64,000 bases of DNA from Sulfuritalea sp. (GCA_022842325.1 JALHPU010000019.1:22123-86122); one strand, 5' to 3'; counted from the first letter of the stretch, positions 9,529-19,858 are shown. Notes: generated by a model from the letters alone, not told the origin. Translations and numbers: made by a program.

Positions 9529-10821
9529 ATGCTATTTGAAGGCAGCCACAGGGACATCGGTCCTTCGCTCGAGTCGATCGGGGCGGCATTCGCAATTTTC
9601 GAAATGAAGTCCGCCGATGGCGCTGCCGTGCTTGCCAGCGCCAACACGCTGTTCGAGGAGGTTTCGGCCCGACCCGTCGCCGAATGCGTCGGTCGCGCCC
9701 TGTCCGAATTCGTTCCGCGCTATGTGGAGAAGCCGATTCGCGAATGCCTGCTGCGCTGCCTCAAGGAGCAGTCCCCGCAGGAGGATGAACTGGTCGTCGA
9801 ACGCGAAGGCAGCAGCCGCTGGTGGCGCCTGGTGGCCTCTCCGGTCGTGCCGACACTGGCAGGCCAGGGACCGCGCGTCATATCGACACTGATCGAGATC
9901 ACGGAAAAGAAGCTGCTGCAACAGGAGCTCGAAGTCACCCGGCAGCGCTTCGAGGCCGTGGTGCAGACCGCCTATGACGGTGTAGTTTCGATCGACGAGA
10001 AGCAGACCATCAAGCTCATGAACGAATCGGCCAAGTACATTTTCGGCGTCATTGGCGAGAATGTAGTCGGCAGCAATCTGTCTCGCTTCATTCCCCAGCG
10101 CTTTCGCGTCAAGCACCCCGACTACGTGGCCTCCTTCCGCAATTCTTCCGTCGACGCACGCCCGATGGAATCGCGGGTTCCGGTCCGCGGCTTGCGCGCG
10201 GACGGCAGCGAATTTCCGATCGAGGTGACGATTTCGAAGATCAGGGTCGGCAGCGAGATCGAGATGACCGCGGTGATCAGGGATATTTCCGAGCGCGTCC
10301 GCCTCATCGAAGAACTGTCGCGCGCAGCCTCCAACGACCCATTGACCGGCGCCTTCAACCGGCGCCACGGCCTTGCCGCGCTGAAATCGGAACTCGCGCG
10401 CTGTACGCGCTTCGGTCACAGCATCAGCGTGGTAATGATCGACCTCGATCACTTCAAGCAGATCAACGACAGTTACGGCCATGCCTGCGGCGACAGTGTG
10501 CTGAAAACAGTCGTCGAGACGGTCGGCGGCACGCTGCGCGAGACCGACATACTCTGCCGCTGGGGCGGCGAGGAATTCCTCATCCTGCTGCCGGAAACCT
10601 CCGCTGAAGAAGCGCTCAGCTTCGCCGAGAGGGCGCGCCAAGCCCTGGTCGCGCAGCCGGTCGCCGGCTGCGACGAGCAGGCGGTCGCCGTCACCGCCAG
10701 TTTTGGCGTGGCCGCACTGGTCGACAAGGCAACGACGCCAGAGCAGCTCATCGGGCGTGCCGACAAGGCCCTTTACCGGGCCAAGGAAGAAGGCCGCAAC
10801 CGCGTCGTCCTGGATCGCTGA
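9529..10821 (+). CDS. Diguanylate cyclase with two PAS domains
   Basis: Makes cyclic di-GMP from GTP. Order: PAS-like domain (about residues 10-130, ending VISTLIEITEKK), second PAS (about 140-262, ending AVIRDISERVRLIEEL), and GGDEF domain (about 270-430). The active site is GGEEF at residues 346-350. An allosteric inhibition site RETD lies five residues before it, so feedback inhibition by c-di-GMP is expected. No transmembrane segment is seen, so this is a cytosolic sensor. It is convergent with the next gene. Confidence 0.95.
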   Translation: MLFEGSHRDIGPSLESIGAAFAIFEMKSADGAAVLASANTLFEEVSARPVAECVGRALSEFVPRYVEKPIRECLLRCLKEQSPQEDELVVEREGSSRWWRLVASPVVPTLAGQGPRVISTLIEITEKKLLQQELEVTRQRFEAVVQTAYDGVVSIDEKQTIKLMNESAKYIFGVIGENVVGSNLSRFIPQRFRVKHPDYVASFRNSSVDARPMESRVPVRGLRADGSEFPIEVTISKIRVGSEIEMTAVIRDISERVRLIEELSRAASNDPLTGAFNRRHGLAALKSELARCTRFGHSISVVMIDLDHFKQINDSYGHACGDSVLKTVVETVGGTLRETDILCRWGGEEFLILLPETSAEEALSFAERARQALVAQPVAGCDEQAVAVTASFGVAALVDKATTPEQLIGRADKALYRAKEEGRNRVVLDR

Positions 10822-10876
10822 AACAAGCCTGGCGCCGCCGGATTGCGCAACCGGGCAGCCCGACGGTTCGCCGGCG

Positions 10877-12676
10877 CTAGGCCTGCCTTGGGTGCCTTAT
10901 CTCGTCCAGGGCAAGGTCGCGAAGGTCGCGCAGGATGCCCAACTCGGTGTCGCTGAAGTCGCGCGGCCGGGTGTCCACCACGCAGAAGGTGCCGATGCAG
11001 CTGCCGTCGGCGAGCATCAGCGGCATCCCGGTGTAGGCCCGGATGCGCGGCCCTTCCAGCACCAGCGGGTTATCGGCGAAACGTTCGTCGAGCAGGGTAT
11101 CGCGGACGATCAATTCCGCTTTCTGGATCACCACGTGCGCGCAGAAGGCCACCTCGCGCGACGTTTCGCGGACATCCAGCCCGAAACAGGACTTGAACCA
11201 CTGCCGCTCGCTGTCTACCAGGCTGACCAGCGCGATCGGCACGTCGAGCGCCGCGGCGGCAATTCTGGTGAGGCGGTCGAAGCGCTCCTCGGCCGGGGTA
11301 TCGAGAATCGCCAATTCCTGCAGGGCGGCCAGTCGCCCTGCTTCGTCGGCCGGCAAACCCGCCCTGACCCAGCGGCAGGCGGCGCGCAGCACCCAGGCGC
11401 GAATTCTGCTGCGCGCGTAGCTCTCGCTGAAAGGCATCACCAGCCAATCGGTGGCCACGCCGGTTTCCAGCGCCGGATCGGGAGCCGCGCCGACCAGCAC
11501 CACCGGAATCTGCACCTGGTCGCCGCTCTGCACGCGCCGCACGGTGCGCGCGACTTCGAGCCCGTCGATCAGTGGGGGATCGTGCTCGACGAGCAGCAGC
11601 GCCGGACGGTCTTCGCCAAACGCGGCTTGCAAGTCTACGGTCCCATCCAGTTCGCGGCACTTAAGGCCTTCGGCGGCGACGGCCGCGCGCAGCAATTCGG
11701 CGCATTGGCGGTTGGCCAGCCGCAGGAAGACCGGGCGCGCGCTGGAGGACAGGTCGATTGCCGTCTTCGCCGCGAAATGCTGCTTGGCTCCCGAAAGCGA
11801 TTTCCCGTCGCCATCCAGGTCCAGCACCATCCCCTCGGCGGCGCCGAGAACCTCGAGCGGCGACCCGCAATCGCGCAGGCGCAGGCGCACCTCCTCGAGG
11901 ATCCGGTCGACGGCGGCATCCTCGCGCAGCGGGTCGTAATGGGTCAGGGCGAGCTGCTTGACACCCGCCTCGCGGCACACCCTCACTGCGTACTCGACGG
12001 GGCTATGACCCCAGCCCACCTTCCCGGCGTATTCGCGTGCCGTGTATTGCGAGTCGTGGATGACGAGGTCGGCGTCGGCGACGAATTCGGCATAGCGCCG
12101 GTCCATCCCGGACAGCGCCGTTTCGCCGGAGGCCATGGCCACGGAATGCGGCTCGTGGTCGCAGCAGTACACGACGCTGGCGCCGTCGACTTCGATCCGG
12201 TAGCCCAGGGTCAGCGCCGGGTGGTTCAGGTATCGCGCTATGACGTGTACATCGCCGACGGCAAAAGCCCCTTCAACGAGGTCGTGATAGTTAAGCTTCG
12301 CCGCAAACTGATCCAGCGTTATCGGAAAATAGGTGTGCTCCATCTGTCCGGCGAGTGTGGCGCGAAGGCTTTGCGAAAGGCCTCCGGGACCGTAGATATC
12401 CCAGGTGGCGCCCGCGACAAACAACGGCGCGAAGAAGGGAATGCCCTGGATGTGGTCCCAATGCGTGTGGCTGATCAGCAGGTGGCCGCTCACCGCGCCG
12501 CCCTGCTCCGCGATGAGGCGCTGGCCCAGGGCATGGGCGCCGGTTCCGCAATCGATCACGATCAGCGTACCCGACCGGGAACGAACCTCGACGCAGGAGG
12601 TGTTGCCCCCGTAACGCTCGGTGGCCCGCCCGGGTTTGGCCAGCGAACCGCGCGTGCCCCAGAATCTGACTTGCAT
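10877..12676 (-). CDS. Metallo-beta-lactamase fold / receiver-like / GAF fusion protein
   Basis: A 599-residue soluble protein. Residues 1-290 are an MBL-fold hydrolase of the phosphodiesterase/RNase Z-like branch, with HTHWDH at 70-75, a further DHEPHS and the terminal LTHYDP. Residues about 340-455 resemble a degenerate receiver (LLLVEHDPPLIDGLEVAR, then IPVVLVGAAPDP). Residues about 465-599 are a GAF domain of the type often paired with GGDEF proteins (LAILDTPAEERFDRLTRIAA, VSLVDSERQWFKSCFGL, FCAHVV). ATG at 12676 starts MQVRFWGTRGS, the family start. It converges on the diguanylate cyclase. A link to cyclic nucleotide turnover is inference. Confidence 0.85.
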   Translation of the reverse strand: MQVRFWGTRGSLAKPGRATERYGGNTSCVEVRSRSGTLIVIDCGTGAHALGQRLIAEQGGAVSGHLLISHTHWDHIQGIPFFAPLFVAGATWDIYGPGGLSQSLRATLAGQMEHTYFPITLDQFAAKLNYHDLVEGAFAVGDVHVIARYLNHPALTLGYRIEVDGASVVYCCDHEPHSVAMASGETALSGMDRRYAEFVADADLVIHDSQYTAREYAGKVGWGHSPVEYAVRVCREAGVKQLALTHYDPLREDAAVDRILEEVRLRLRDCGSPLEVLGAAEGMVLDLDGDGKSLSGAKQHFAAKTAIDLSSSARPVFLRLANRQCAELLRAAVAAEGLKCRELDGTVDLQAAFGEDRPALLLVEHDPPLIDGLEVARTVRRVQSGDQVQIPVVLVGAAPDPALETGVATDWLVMPFSESYARSRIRAWVLRAACRWVRAGLPADEAGRLAALQELAILDTPAEERFDRLTRIAAAALDVPIALVSLVDSERQWFKSCFGLDVRETSREVAFCAHVVIQKAELIVRDTLLDERFADNPLVLEGPRIRAYTGMPLMLADGSCIGTFCVVDTRPRDFSDTELGILRDLRDLALDEIRHPRQA

Positions 12677-12906
12677 GAGATGTTCCCGATGTAAGGGCCA
12701 AGTGCCGCCCGGGTACGAATGCGGCGGCGCCGGCAGGAGACCTTCCCGCCTGATGGCCATGACCAGGCGGATTCTGCCCTATAGGCCGGCCGCTGTGTTT
12801 GCGCGGTGTGGTTGCGACCCGGCCGGCGTGCCGCGAGCCCGTCAGCAGCTGTTGCCGAAGGCAACGCGTCCTTGAACAGCGAAACATTTCAGCGACGGGT
12901 CGGAAA

Positions 12907-12935
12907 TTGACGCGCACGAATGATGCGCGTAATCT
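12907..12935 (+). promoter_or_regulatory. Sigma-70 promoter of ccdAB
   Basis: TTGACG (12907-12912) and TAATCT (12930-12935) are separated by exactly 17 bases, and the antitoxin ATG follows 29 bases after the -10. Confidence 0.75.
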
Positions 12936-12944
12936 GTGCGCATC
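12922..12944. promoter_or_regulatory. Candidate CcdA operator over the -10 region
   Basis: Perfect inverted heptamers GATGCGC and GCGCATC separated by 9 bases overlap the -10 hexamer. This is the arrangement expected for autorepression by an antitoxin. Confidence 0.6.
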
Positions 12945-12963
12945 AATTATGCGGAGCACAGCC

Positions 12964-13206
12964 ATGACCACGCCTGCCAAGAAAGCCGCCAACCTCACGG
13001 TACGCGCCGACCTGCTCGAAGAAGCCCGCGCCCGCAAGATCAACCTCTCGCAAACGCTGGAAACCGCACTCACCGCCGAACTGAAGCGGCAGCGCGAAGC
13101 CGAGTGGCTGGAGCAGAACAAAGAAGGCATCGCGGCCTACGGCCGTTTCGTCGAAAAGCACGGCGTGTTCTCCGACCGCTTCCGCAACTTCATGCGTGAG
13201 AGTTGA
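12964..13206 (+). CDS. ccdA: CcdA-like type II antitoxin
   Basis: An 80-residue ribbon-helix-helix antitoxin. Residues 1-40 hold the DNA-binding fold (NLTVRADLLEEARARKINLSQ). The C-terminal part (WLEQNKEGIAAYGRFVEKHGVFSD) is the typical toxin-wrapping helix of CcdA. ATG 12964 is chosen; another in-frame ATG lies at 12949. The stop overlaps the toxin start (TGATG). Confidence 0.9.
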   Translation: MTTPAKKAANLTVRADLLEEARARKINLSQTLETALTAELKRQREAEWLEQNKEGIAAYGRFVEKHGVFSDRFRNFMRES

Positions 13207-13520
13207 TGGCGCACCTCGACGTCTTTCGCAACCCGGACGCCACGACGGCAAGCGTCATCCCCTACGTAGTAGATGTCCAGAGCGAACTGCTCGCGGACCT
13301 GCCGACCCATGTCGTCATACCCTTGGCTTATCCTGAAGCCATCGAAACCCCGATCCTGCGCCTCAACCCGACAGTCGGCGTCGGCGACACGGCGCTGGTC
13401 GCACTGACCCAGGACATGGCCTCGGTGTCGAACCGCCTGCTGCGGAATCCCGTTGCCAACCTAGCCCCCCAGCGCGACGAAATCGTCGCCGCGCTGGATT
13501 TCCTGTTCACAGGCTTCTGA
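13206..13520 (+). CDS. ccdB: CcdB-like gyrase-poisoning toxin
   Basis: A 104-residue CcdB homologue: LDVFRNPDA at the N-terminus, PYVVDVQSELLADLPTHVVIPL in the first half, and LDFLFTGF at the C-terminus, where CcdB contacts gyrase. The segment PTVGVGDTALVAL coincides with a copy of the dispersed 22-base repeat (13373-13394, two differences), where CcdB homologues usually have a different short beta-strand. ettA follows 29 bases later. Confidence 0.9.
   Translation: MAHLDVFRNPDATTASVIPYVVDVQSELLADLPTHVVIPLAYPEAIETPILRLNPTVGVGDTALVALTQDMASVSNRLLRNPVANLAPQRDEIVAALDFLFTGF
13373..13394 (+). repeat. Dispersed 22-base repeat, copy inside ccdB
   Basis: Twenty of 22 bases match the consensus (TC instead of CT at positions 9-10). 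In frame, encoding VGVGDTA. Confidence 0.6.
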
Positions 13521-13549
13521 TCCATCAACCTCAACTACAGAAAAGCACC

Positions 13550-15214
<1,665 letters not shown>

Positions 15215-15304
15215 CCGCGTTACGGCGGTAACGAGGTAGCCGCCGCTTCTCGCATCGGGCGGGTAGACGTATGCTTGCCGCACTGTCCGCCACGAGGAGA
15301 TGCC

Positions 15305-16621
15305 ATGCAGCAGTCCGGTACTCGCGAGCTTGCGTCCAAGCTGGAACGACGCGACATCATCGGCGCATGGATATTCGTTTCGATATGGTGCGTCTTCACG
15401 TTCGGGATCTTCTACGTGTTCGCGTTCCGGGCGAAAAGCGTTTTCGGTGGCTCCATAAGCGGAGTCATGGCCCTGCTCGGGGTCTACATGCTCTGGCAGA
15501 CGATCCGACTGACGCTGGACCTGAAGAAGTTCGGCGTCGTTTCACTGACGCCGCGGCAGGGTCTTCCGTTGCGGCCCGGCGGCCGGTATGTCGCCCAGCT
15601 GAGGTTTCATGACACGTCCCCGGCGGCGCGGGAAATCGAAGCTGAGCTGCTTTGCCAGCACGTGACATGGAGCAGAGGCACCAAGGGCGCAACGGATGTG
15701 AGCGAGGAAACAGTCTGGACTACCCGCAAGGCCTTTCCGTTGCGGCAGACCGGGCTGGGGGCGAGCGCGGAAATCAGCTTCGAGATTCCCGCCGACGCAC
15801 GACCGACGGATCTTCCGGGGGAGCGCAGTGGCGATTCCGGATGGAAGCGATTTCGCCTCGAACAAGGGAAGCCCCTGCATTTTCATCGCTGGGAGGTCGC
15901 CGTCGTTGTCAAAGTGCCCGGGCTCGACCTGGAGCGCAGTTTTGCGATCGTGATCGAGCCCGCCTTGGCCGATGCCACCGCCGACAAGCGGGACGCCGCC
16001 ATCGCCAGCGCGCCCGAGCCTCGCCGCGCATGGAACCTGAAATGGCTCGGTCCGGCCCTCATGCTGGGAATCGCCGCGACAATTTTCGCGGATTTCCTTT
16101 CTATCGGAATGCCCGGTCACGGCACATCGACTCCGGCCGCCCCGCAACCGACGGCTCCAATGGCACCACCGCCGGAACTCCCGCCACAGACTCCCTGGAC
16201 CACCGACACCAGCACCTGGTCGATGCCGATGCCAACATTTGCGCCTTACCTCGGGATCGCCGCCAATGGCATACGCAGCATGAGGGCAGATGGACAGGAA
16301 CGCTTCGGCTTCGACGAGATCGTCATCGAAAAGAACCCCGCGCGGGCAGAGGTCGAGTATTTCGAACTGCGTTTTCGGGTCACTTATTACGACGAGAAAT
16401 CCGGTGACACCGGCTCGGCCGGCGGCTTCGACACCACGCTAGAGAACATCCGCGGCAAACTCACTGCCGAAAGCCCCGTCCTGGTGCTCCGGAACCGCTC
16501 GATTGTGGCCCCGATTCCCAAGGGAAACATCACCAGGATGCGCTATCACCTTGCCGTCAATGCCGTGTCCTCGCGCCCGAAATACGTCCACGAAAAGAGC
16601 CGGGAAATCACAGGCCGCTAG
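15305..16621 (+). CDS. Membrane protein of unknown function
   Basis: The function is not recognised. The 438 residues have two N-terminal membrane segments (about 20-60: IIGAWIFVSIWCVFTFGIFYV and ISGVMALLGVYML) and a soluble beta-rich region (about 75-225, resembling the DUF3592 style). A third membrane segment (LGPALMLGIAATIFADFLSIG) follows, then a Pro-rich linker and a C-terminal soluble domain. ATG 15305 follows GAGGAGATGCC. It is bracketed by the real ettA end and a second copy of the ettA tail, which suggests it was inserted there. Confidence 0.65.
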   Translation: MQQSGTRELASKLERRDIIGAWIFVSIWCVFTFGIFYVFAFRAKSVFGGSISGVMALLGVYMLWQTIRLTLDLKKFGVVSLTPRQGLPLRPGGRYVAQLRFHDTSPAAREIEAELLCQHVTWSRGTKGATDVSEETVWTTRKAFPLRQTGLGASAEISFEIPADARPTDLPGERSGDSGWKRFRLEQGKPLHFHRWEVAVVVKVPGLDLERSFAIVIEPALADATADKRDAAIASAPEPRRAWNLKWLGPALMLGIAATIFADFLSIGMPGHGTSTPAAPQPTAPMAPPPELPPQTPWTTDTSTWSMPMPTFAPYLGIAANGIRSMRADGQERFGFDEIVIEKNPARAEVEYFELRFRVTYYDEKSGDTGSAGGFDTTLENIRGKLTAESPVLVLRNRSIVAPIPKGNITRMRYHLAVNAVSSRPKYVHEKSREITGR

Positions 16622-16674
16622 AGTACGAAGAAAACAAGAAGAAGCGGATCCGCTACAAGCCGATCACGCGCTGA
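16621..16674 (+). pseudogene. Duplicated 3' tail of ettA
   Basis: This 54-base open stretch encodes EYEENKKKRIRYKPITR and a stop. It repeats the last residues of EttA (EYEEDKKKR then RIRYKPITR) with the middle nine or ten residues missing. It starts on the last base of the preceding stop codon and has no start of its own. Confidence 0.85.
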
Positions 16675-16748
16675 GTTCGGGGAAAATGCTACTGCGGCGC
16701 CACCGGCGCCGGGGTTGTAGTCAACAACGGGACGGAGGAAAGGCATCC

Positions 16749-17600
16749 ATGTCACGCTTGCGCATCGTTGCGCTGATCGCACTGGCCATGATTGCCTTTG
16801 CCGGCAATTCGCTGCTGTGCCGGCTCGCGCTGAAAGATACCGCGATCGATGCCGCCAGTTTCACCACGCTGCGCCTGCTGTCCGGCGCGGTGATGCTCTG
16901 GCTGGTGGTGCGGCTGCGCGGCGGCGCCCGCAGCGGCGCCGGCAACTGGCTGTCGGCGCTGGCGCTGTTCGCCTATGCCGCCGGCTTTTCCTTCGCCTAT
17001 ATCAGCCTGCCCGCGGCGACCGGCGCGCTGCTGCTGTTCGGCGCGGTGCAGGCGACCATGATCGGCCATGGCCTTTGGCGCGGCGAGCGCCTGCGCGGGG
17101 CCCAGACCGTCGGCCTGGTGCTGGCGCTCGGCGGACTGGTGGGCCTGTTGCTACCCGGCCTGTCGGCGCCGCCGCTGTTCGGATCGGCCATGATGCTCGG
17201 TGCGGGCGCGGCCTGGGGCATCTATTCGCTGCGCGGCCGCGGCGCCGGCGATGCGACCCGGGTCACGGCGGGAAACTTCCTGCGCGCCGTGCCGATCGCG
17301 GCGGCAATGAGCATCCTGATGCTGGGCAAGGCTTCCCTCGACGGTGCCGGCCTGCTCTACGCGGTGGCCTCGGGGGCGCTGGCCTCGGGCCTGGGCTATG
17401 CCATCTGGTACACTGCCCTGCCCGCGATCAAGGCCACCACGGCGGCCACCGTGCAGCTCAGCGTGCCGGTGATCGCGGCGCTGGGCGGCATCCTGTTCCT
17501 CGGTGAAGCGATCACCCTGCGCCTGGCACTGGCGTCGATAGCCATCCTCGGCGGCATCGCGCTGGTGATCCTCGAAAAACGGGCCGACGGCGGCCGCTGA
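16749..17600 (+). CDS. EamA/DMT-family transporter
   Basis: A 283-residue inner-membrane protein with about ten hydrophobic segments in two EamA repeats (residues 1-135 and 145-283). The typical FAGNSLLCRLALKD start and LGEAITLRLALASIAILGGIALVI end are present. Members export amino acids, metabolites or drugs; the substrate cannot be assigned. ATG 16749 follows GGGACGGAGGAAAGG. It is convergent with the PEBP gene. Confidence 0.9.
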   Translation: MSRLRIVALIALAMIAFAGNSLLCRLALKDTAIDAASFTTLRLLSGAVMLWLVVRLRGGARSGAGNWLSALALFAYAAGFSFAYISLPAATGALLLFGAVQATMIGHGLWRGERLRGAQTVGLVLALGGLVGLLLPGLSAPPLFGSAMMLGAGAAWGIYSLRGRGAGDATRVTAGNFLRAVPIAAAMSILMLGKASLDGAGLLYAVASGALASGLGYAIWYTALPAIKATTAATVQLSVPVIAALGGILFLGEAITLRLALASIAILGGIALVILEKRADGGR

Positions 17601-17628
17601 ACGCCGCTGCGCCGGCCCGGCACCGACG

Positions 17629-18186
17629 CTACTTCTTGCGGCCGTACTTGCCGGTCAGCGTCGCCTTGCCGATGGAATTGGCATTGATCATGAAGCCGGC
17701 CAGCGAGGCCGACGCCCCGGCCGGCAGATCCAGCTTGTCCACCTTCAGTGCATGCAGCGTGAAGTGGTAGCGATGCGGCTTGTCGCCGACCGGCGGGCAG
17801 GGACCGCCCCAGCCGGGGCCGCCGAAATCGGTGTTGATCTGCGCCGCGCCCTTCGGCAGCGGTCCACTGGGATTGCCGGCGCCCTTGGGCAGTTCCGCGG
17901 CATCGGCCGGAATGTTGGTCACCACCCAGTGCCACCAGCCGGCGCCGCCGGTCGGCGCATCGGGGTCGTGCACCAGCAGGGCGAAACTTTTGGTGTCCCT
18001 GGGCGCGCCCGACCACGTTAGCGCCGGCGAAACATTCTTGCCGCTGCAGCCGAAGCCGGCGAACACCTGCTCCTCGGCGATGGTCGCATTGGCCTTGATG
18101 TCGGCACTGGAAAGTTTGAAGGCGTCGGCATGCGCACTGCCGGCCAGGGCTAGCCCGGCGGCGAACAACAGACTGGAACGGATCAT
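17629..18186 (-). CDS. YbhB/YbcL family PEBP-like protein, secreted
   Basis: The 185 residues start with a signal peptide (MIRSSLLFAAGLALAGSAHA), so the protein is periplasmic. The phosphatidylethanolamine-binding-protein fold is shown by DPDAPTGGAGWWHWVVTNIP and GPPCPPVGDKPHRYHFTL-like motifs and the C-terminal GKYGRKK. The physiological role of bacterial members is not established. Confidence 0.9.
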   Translation of the reverse strand: MIRSSLLFAAGLALAGSAHADAFKLSSADIKANATIAEEQVFAGFGCSGKNVSPALTWSGAPRDTKSFALLVHDPDAPTGGAGWWHWVVTNIPADAAELPKGAGNPSGPLPKGAAQINTDFGGPGWGGPCPPVGDKPHRYHFTLHALKVDKLDLPAGASASLAGFMINANSIGKATLTGKYGRKK

Positions 18187-18252
18187 GTTGGCTCCTTGTA
18201 GGTTGGGGTAAAGGTGAAACCTGCGTCCGCGATTATCCGGGCAATCGCCTTC

Positions 18253-18795
18253 CTATGCCTCGCCGATCACCACGCGGCTGTCGCCGTCGAAGCGATACTC
18301 GGGGATGACCAGATTGGCCGGCGCCGGTCCCATGCGGAACACCCGCCCGGCCAGGTCGAACTTCGAGGTGTGGCAGGGGCAAAGGAATTCGCTGCGATTG
18401 CCGGCGCTGCGCAACGCCGGCGGGCAGCCCTGGTGGGTGCATTGGCCGATGGCGACGAACAGCTCGGGGCGCAGCGAACGATGGGCATTGCGGCAGGCCG
18501 GCGGCTGCAGCGAATGTTCCGACATGGGGTCGGTCAGTTCGCTCTCGTAGCCGGCCAGGCCAGCAATCTCGTCGGCGCTGCGGCGCAGGAGCCAGACCGA
18601 ACGGCCATGCCAATCCACGGTCAGTAGCTTGCCCGGCACCAGGTCGCCGAAATCCACGGGCAGCGGATTGCCGGCCGGCGGCTGCGGCCGAGTCACGACA
18701 TAACGCGCCACGCCCAGACCGACGCCCAGCGCACAGAGGCCGCCCGCCAGATAAAGGCGGCGACGGTCGATGCCGGCGATGCGATCTCTGCTCAT
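18253..18795 (-). CDS. petA: Orphan Rieske [2Fe-2S] protein, PetA-like
   Basis: A 180-residue Rieske protein with an N-terminal membrane/Tat-like segment (DRRRLYLAGGLCALGVGLGVA, residues 10-30). The cluster ligands are complete: Cys119 and His121 with Cys124 (CTHQGC), and Cys139, Cys141 and His142 (CPCH). Cytochrome bc1 Rieske subunits are normally followed by petB and petC, which are absent here, so it may serve another quinol or periplasmic oxidoreductase. Its 5' two-thirds plus upstream DNA are duplicated at 21046-21921. Confidence 0.88.
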   Translation of the reverse strand: MSRDRIAGIDRRRLYLAGGLCALGVGLGVARYVVTRPQPPAGNPLPVDFGDLVPGKLLTVDWHGRSVWLLRRSADEIAGLAGYESELTDPMSEHSLQPPACRNAHRSLRPELFVAIGQCTHQGCPPALRSAGNRSEFLCPCHTSKFDLAGRVFRMGPAPANLVIPEYRFDGDSRVVIGEA

Positions 18796-19246
18796 GGAGC
18801 GTCATTCGAAAGCATGGAGTGACGAACAGCATACCGCGTTCGGCGCGGCGCTTCATGCGGCTATGCCGTTTGGCATATTGCCCTTAGCACAATTAAGGTC
18901 TATCCTCGCGCAATTCGTTCGGAATATCCGCCGTTGCGCAGGAGGTAAGCCGTGCCAGCAAACGCTGCCGTACCTCGTCATTTCGCATTCCCCGCAGGCG
19001 ATACCGCTGCCTCAAACGGGCACGCTCTCCTGGACGCCACCCATCGCAGCAGCCACCGTGAAGAAAGGCGAGGCCAAACCGTCGCCACGACCGAAGGTGG
19101 CAATTCGTGGCTTGAACCTCAATCATCGAACTGCATCGGAAAATGTCTGGATATGGCGGGAGCGACATATCCATATTTGGACGTGCCTTCCCATATCTGG
19201 ATAGAAATGAATGGATATGGAAGTTTTGTAATGACGCCTACTTTAC
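18796..19246. other. Upstream region of petA leading into cassette array 1 (duplicated at 21428-21921)
   Basis: There is no credible gene here. It aligns along its length with 21428-21921: shared blocks include GAGCGTCATTCGA, CAGCATACCGCGTTCGGCGC, ATTCGTTCGGAATATCCGC and AGGAGGTAAGCC. The coding part of the duplication is far more conserved than this spacer. The region ends at the array head core site. Confidence 0.75.
19147..19220. promoter_or_regulatory. Cluster of GGATATGG / CCATATCC motifs before the array head
   Basis: Four occurrences in 74 bases: CTGGATATGG (19147), ATATCCATAT (19167), CCATATCTGGATA (19191) and ATGGATATGG (19211). They alternate in orientation and end 27 bases before the GTTGGGG core. 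They could be recombinase-binding or operator sites. The related positions are partly kept in the second copy near 21830-21890. Confidence 0.45.
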
Positions 19247-19253
19247 GTTGGGG
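19247..19253 (+). other. Head core site of cassette array 1 (attI-like)
   Basis: GTTGGGG in the context CTACTTTACGTTGGGG, with no attC arm before it. The same context (ACTTTACGTTGGGG or CTACTTCACGTTGGG) begins the other array heads at 21922 and 58022. It pairs with CCCCAAC at 19730. Confidence 0.7.
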
Positions 19254-19259
19254 GGCTTG

Positions 19260-19784
19260 ATGCATCTACGCGCCATCGCAGTGAGTGCCTTCCTGGTGTC
19301 ATGCAGTATGTCGATGTACGGCGAGGAGACGGGACCTGTTAGCCAAGCGCTTAAGGTCGAACTGAGGGACAAGAAGACTAAGGTAGTTGATCTGAAGTCA
19401 CTAACAACGTTTGAGTGGGATGAGGTTGTCCTGTTCGCTCCGTATGAACCAACTGAAGACGTTTGCCGACGTTTGGCCTTGAGCGAAACAGACTGCCGAT
19501 CCACAATCACGGTTGCATCAATTGATGACGGGGAGATGGTGATGGTTTTCCGAAAGAGCGGAAGAATCGTGCATGTTGAACGCCACCACAGATTCCATGG
19601 TGACTTCGAGCCTCGTAAGAAAACACAAACGATTTCGGCCACCTCAGCCATATTCGCTGTCTCCCAGAACGGCCAGTCTTCTCGTGGAGATGCTTGGCTT
19701 GTTCTCGTACCGCTAGCTTCCTATCCACCCCCCAACCCTGCGGTGCAGGGGACGCTGCGCGATAAAGCCGCGCAGCGCCCCTGA
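19260..19784 (+). CDS. Cassette gene: secreted protein of unknown function
   Basis: No family is recognised. Starting at ATG 19260, seven bases after the array core site, the product is 174 residues with a signal peptide (MHLRAIAVSAFLVSCSMSMYG; the Cys could also be a lipobox). A beta-rich domain with LTTFEWDEVVLFAPYEPTEDVCRRL follows. The frame runs into the attC site, so the last 20 residues are attC-encoded, as is common for cassette genes. Its composition is poorer in GC than that of the flanking core genes. Confidence 0.7.
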   Translation: MHLRAIAVSAFLVSCSMSMYGEETGPVSQALKVELRDKKTKVVDLKSLTTFEWDEVVLFAPYEPTEDVCRRLALSETDCRSTITVASIDDGEMVMVFRKSGRIVHVERHHRFHGDFEPRKKTQTISATSAIFAVSQNGQSSRGDAWLVLVPLASYPPPNPAVQGTLRDKAAQRP

Positions 19785-19799
19785 CCTTGAACGTTGAGT
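19730..19799 (+). other. attC site 1 of array 1
   Basis: A 70-base site with core CCCCAAC at the left, GTTGAGT at the right and a central GCTGCGCG/CGCGCAGC hairpin. The left core is the exact complement of the cassette's own starting core GTTGGGG. Confidence 0.9.
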
Positions 19800-19858
19800 C
19801 TACGCCTTGTCCGTTGGATGATTTCATCTATCCGTAGCCAACCATTATCGGAGGACAT

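Noticed and set aside
10703..12694. Long plus-strand open frame (663 codons)
   Set aside because: It covers the minus-strand MBL/GAF gene, has no motif and runs out of the diguanylate cyclase end in another frame.
18953..19260. Open frame at 18952-19260 after AGGAGGTAAGCC
   Set aside because: A good ribosome binding site precedes it, but the corresponding frame in the duplicated copy (21627-21935) differs strongly in sequence and looks unselected. Kept as non-coding, with some doubt.
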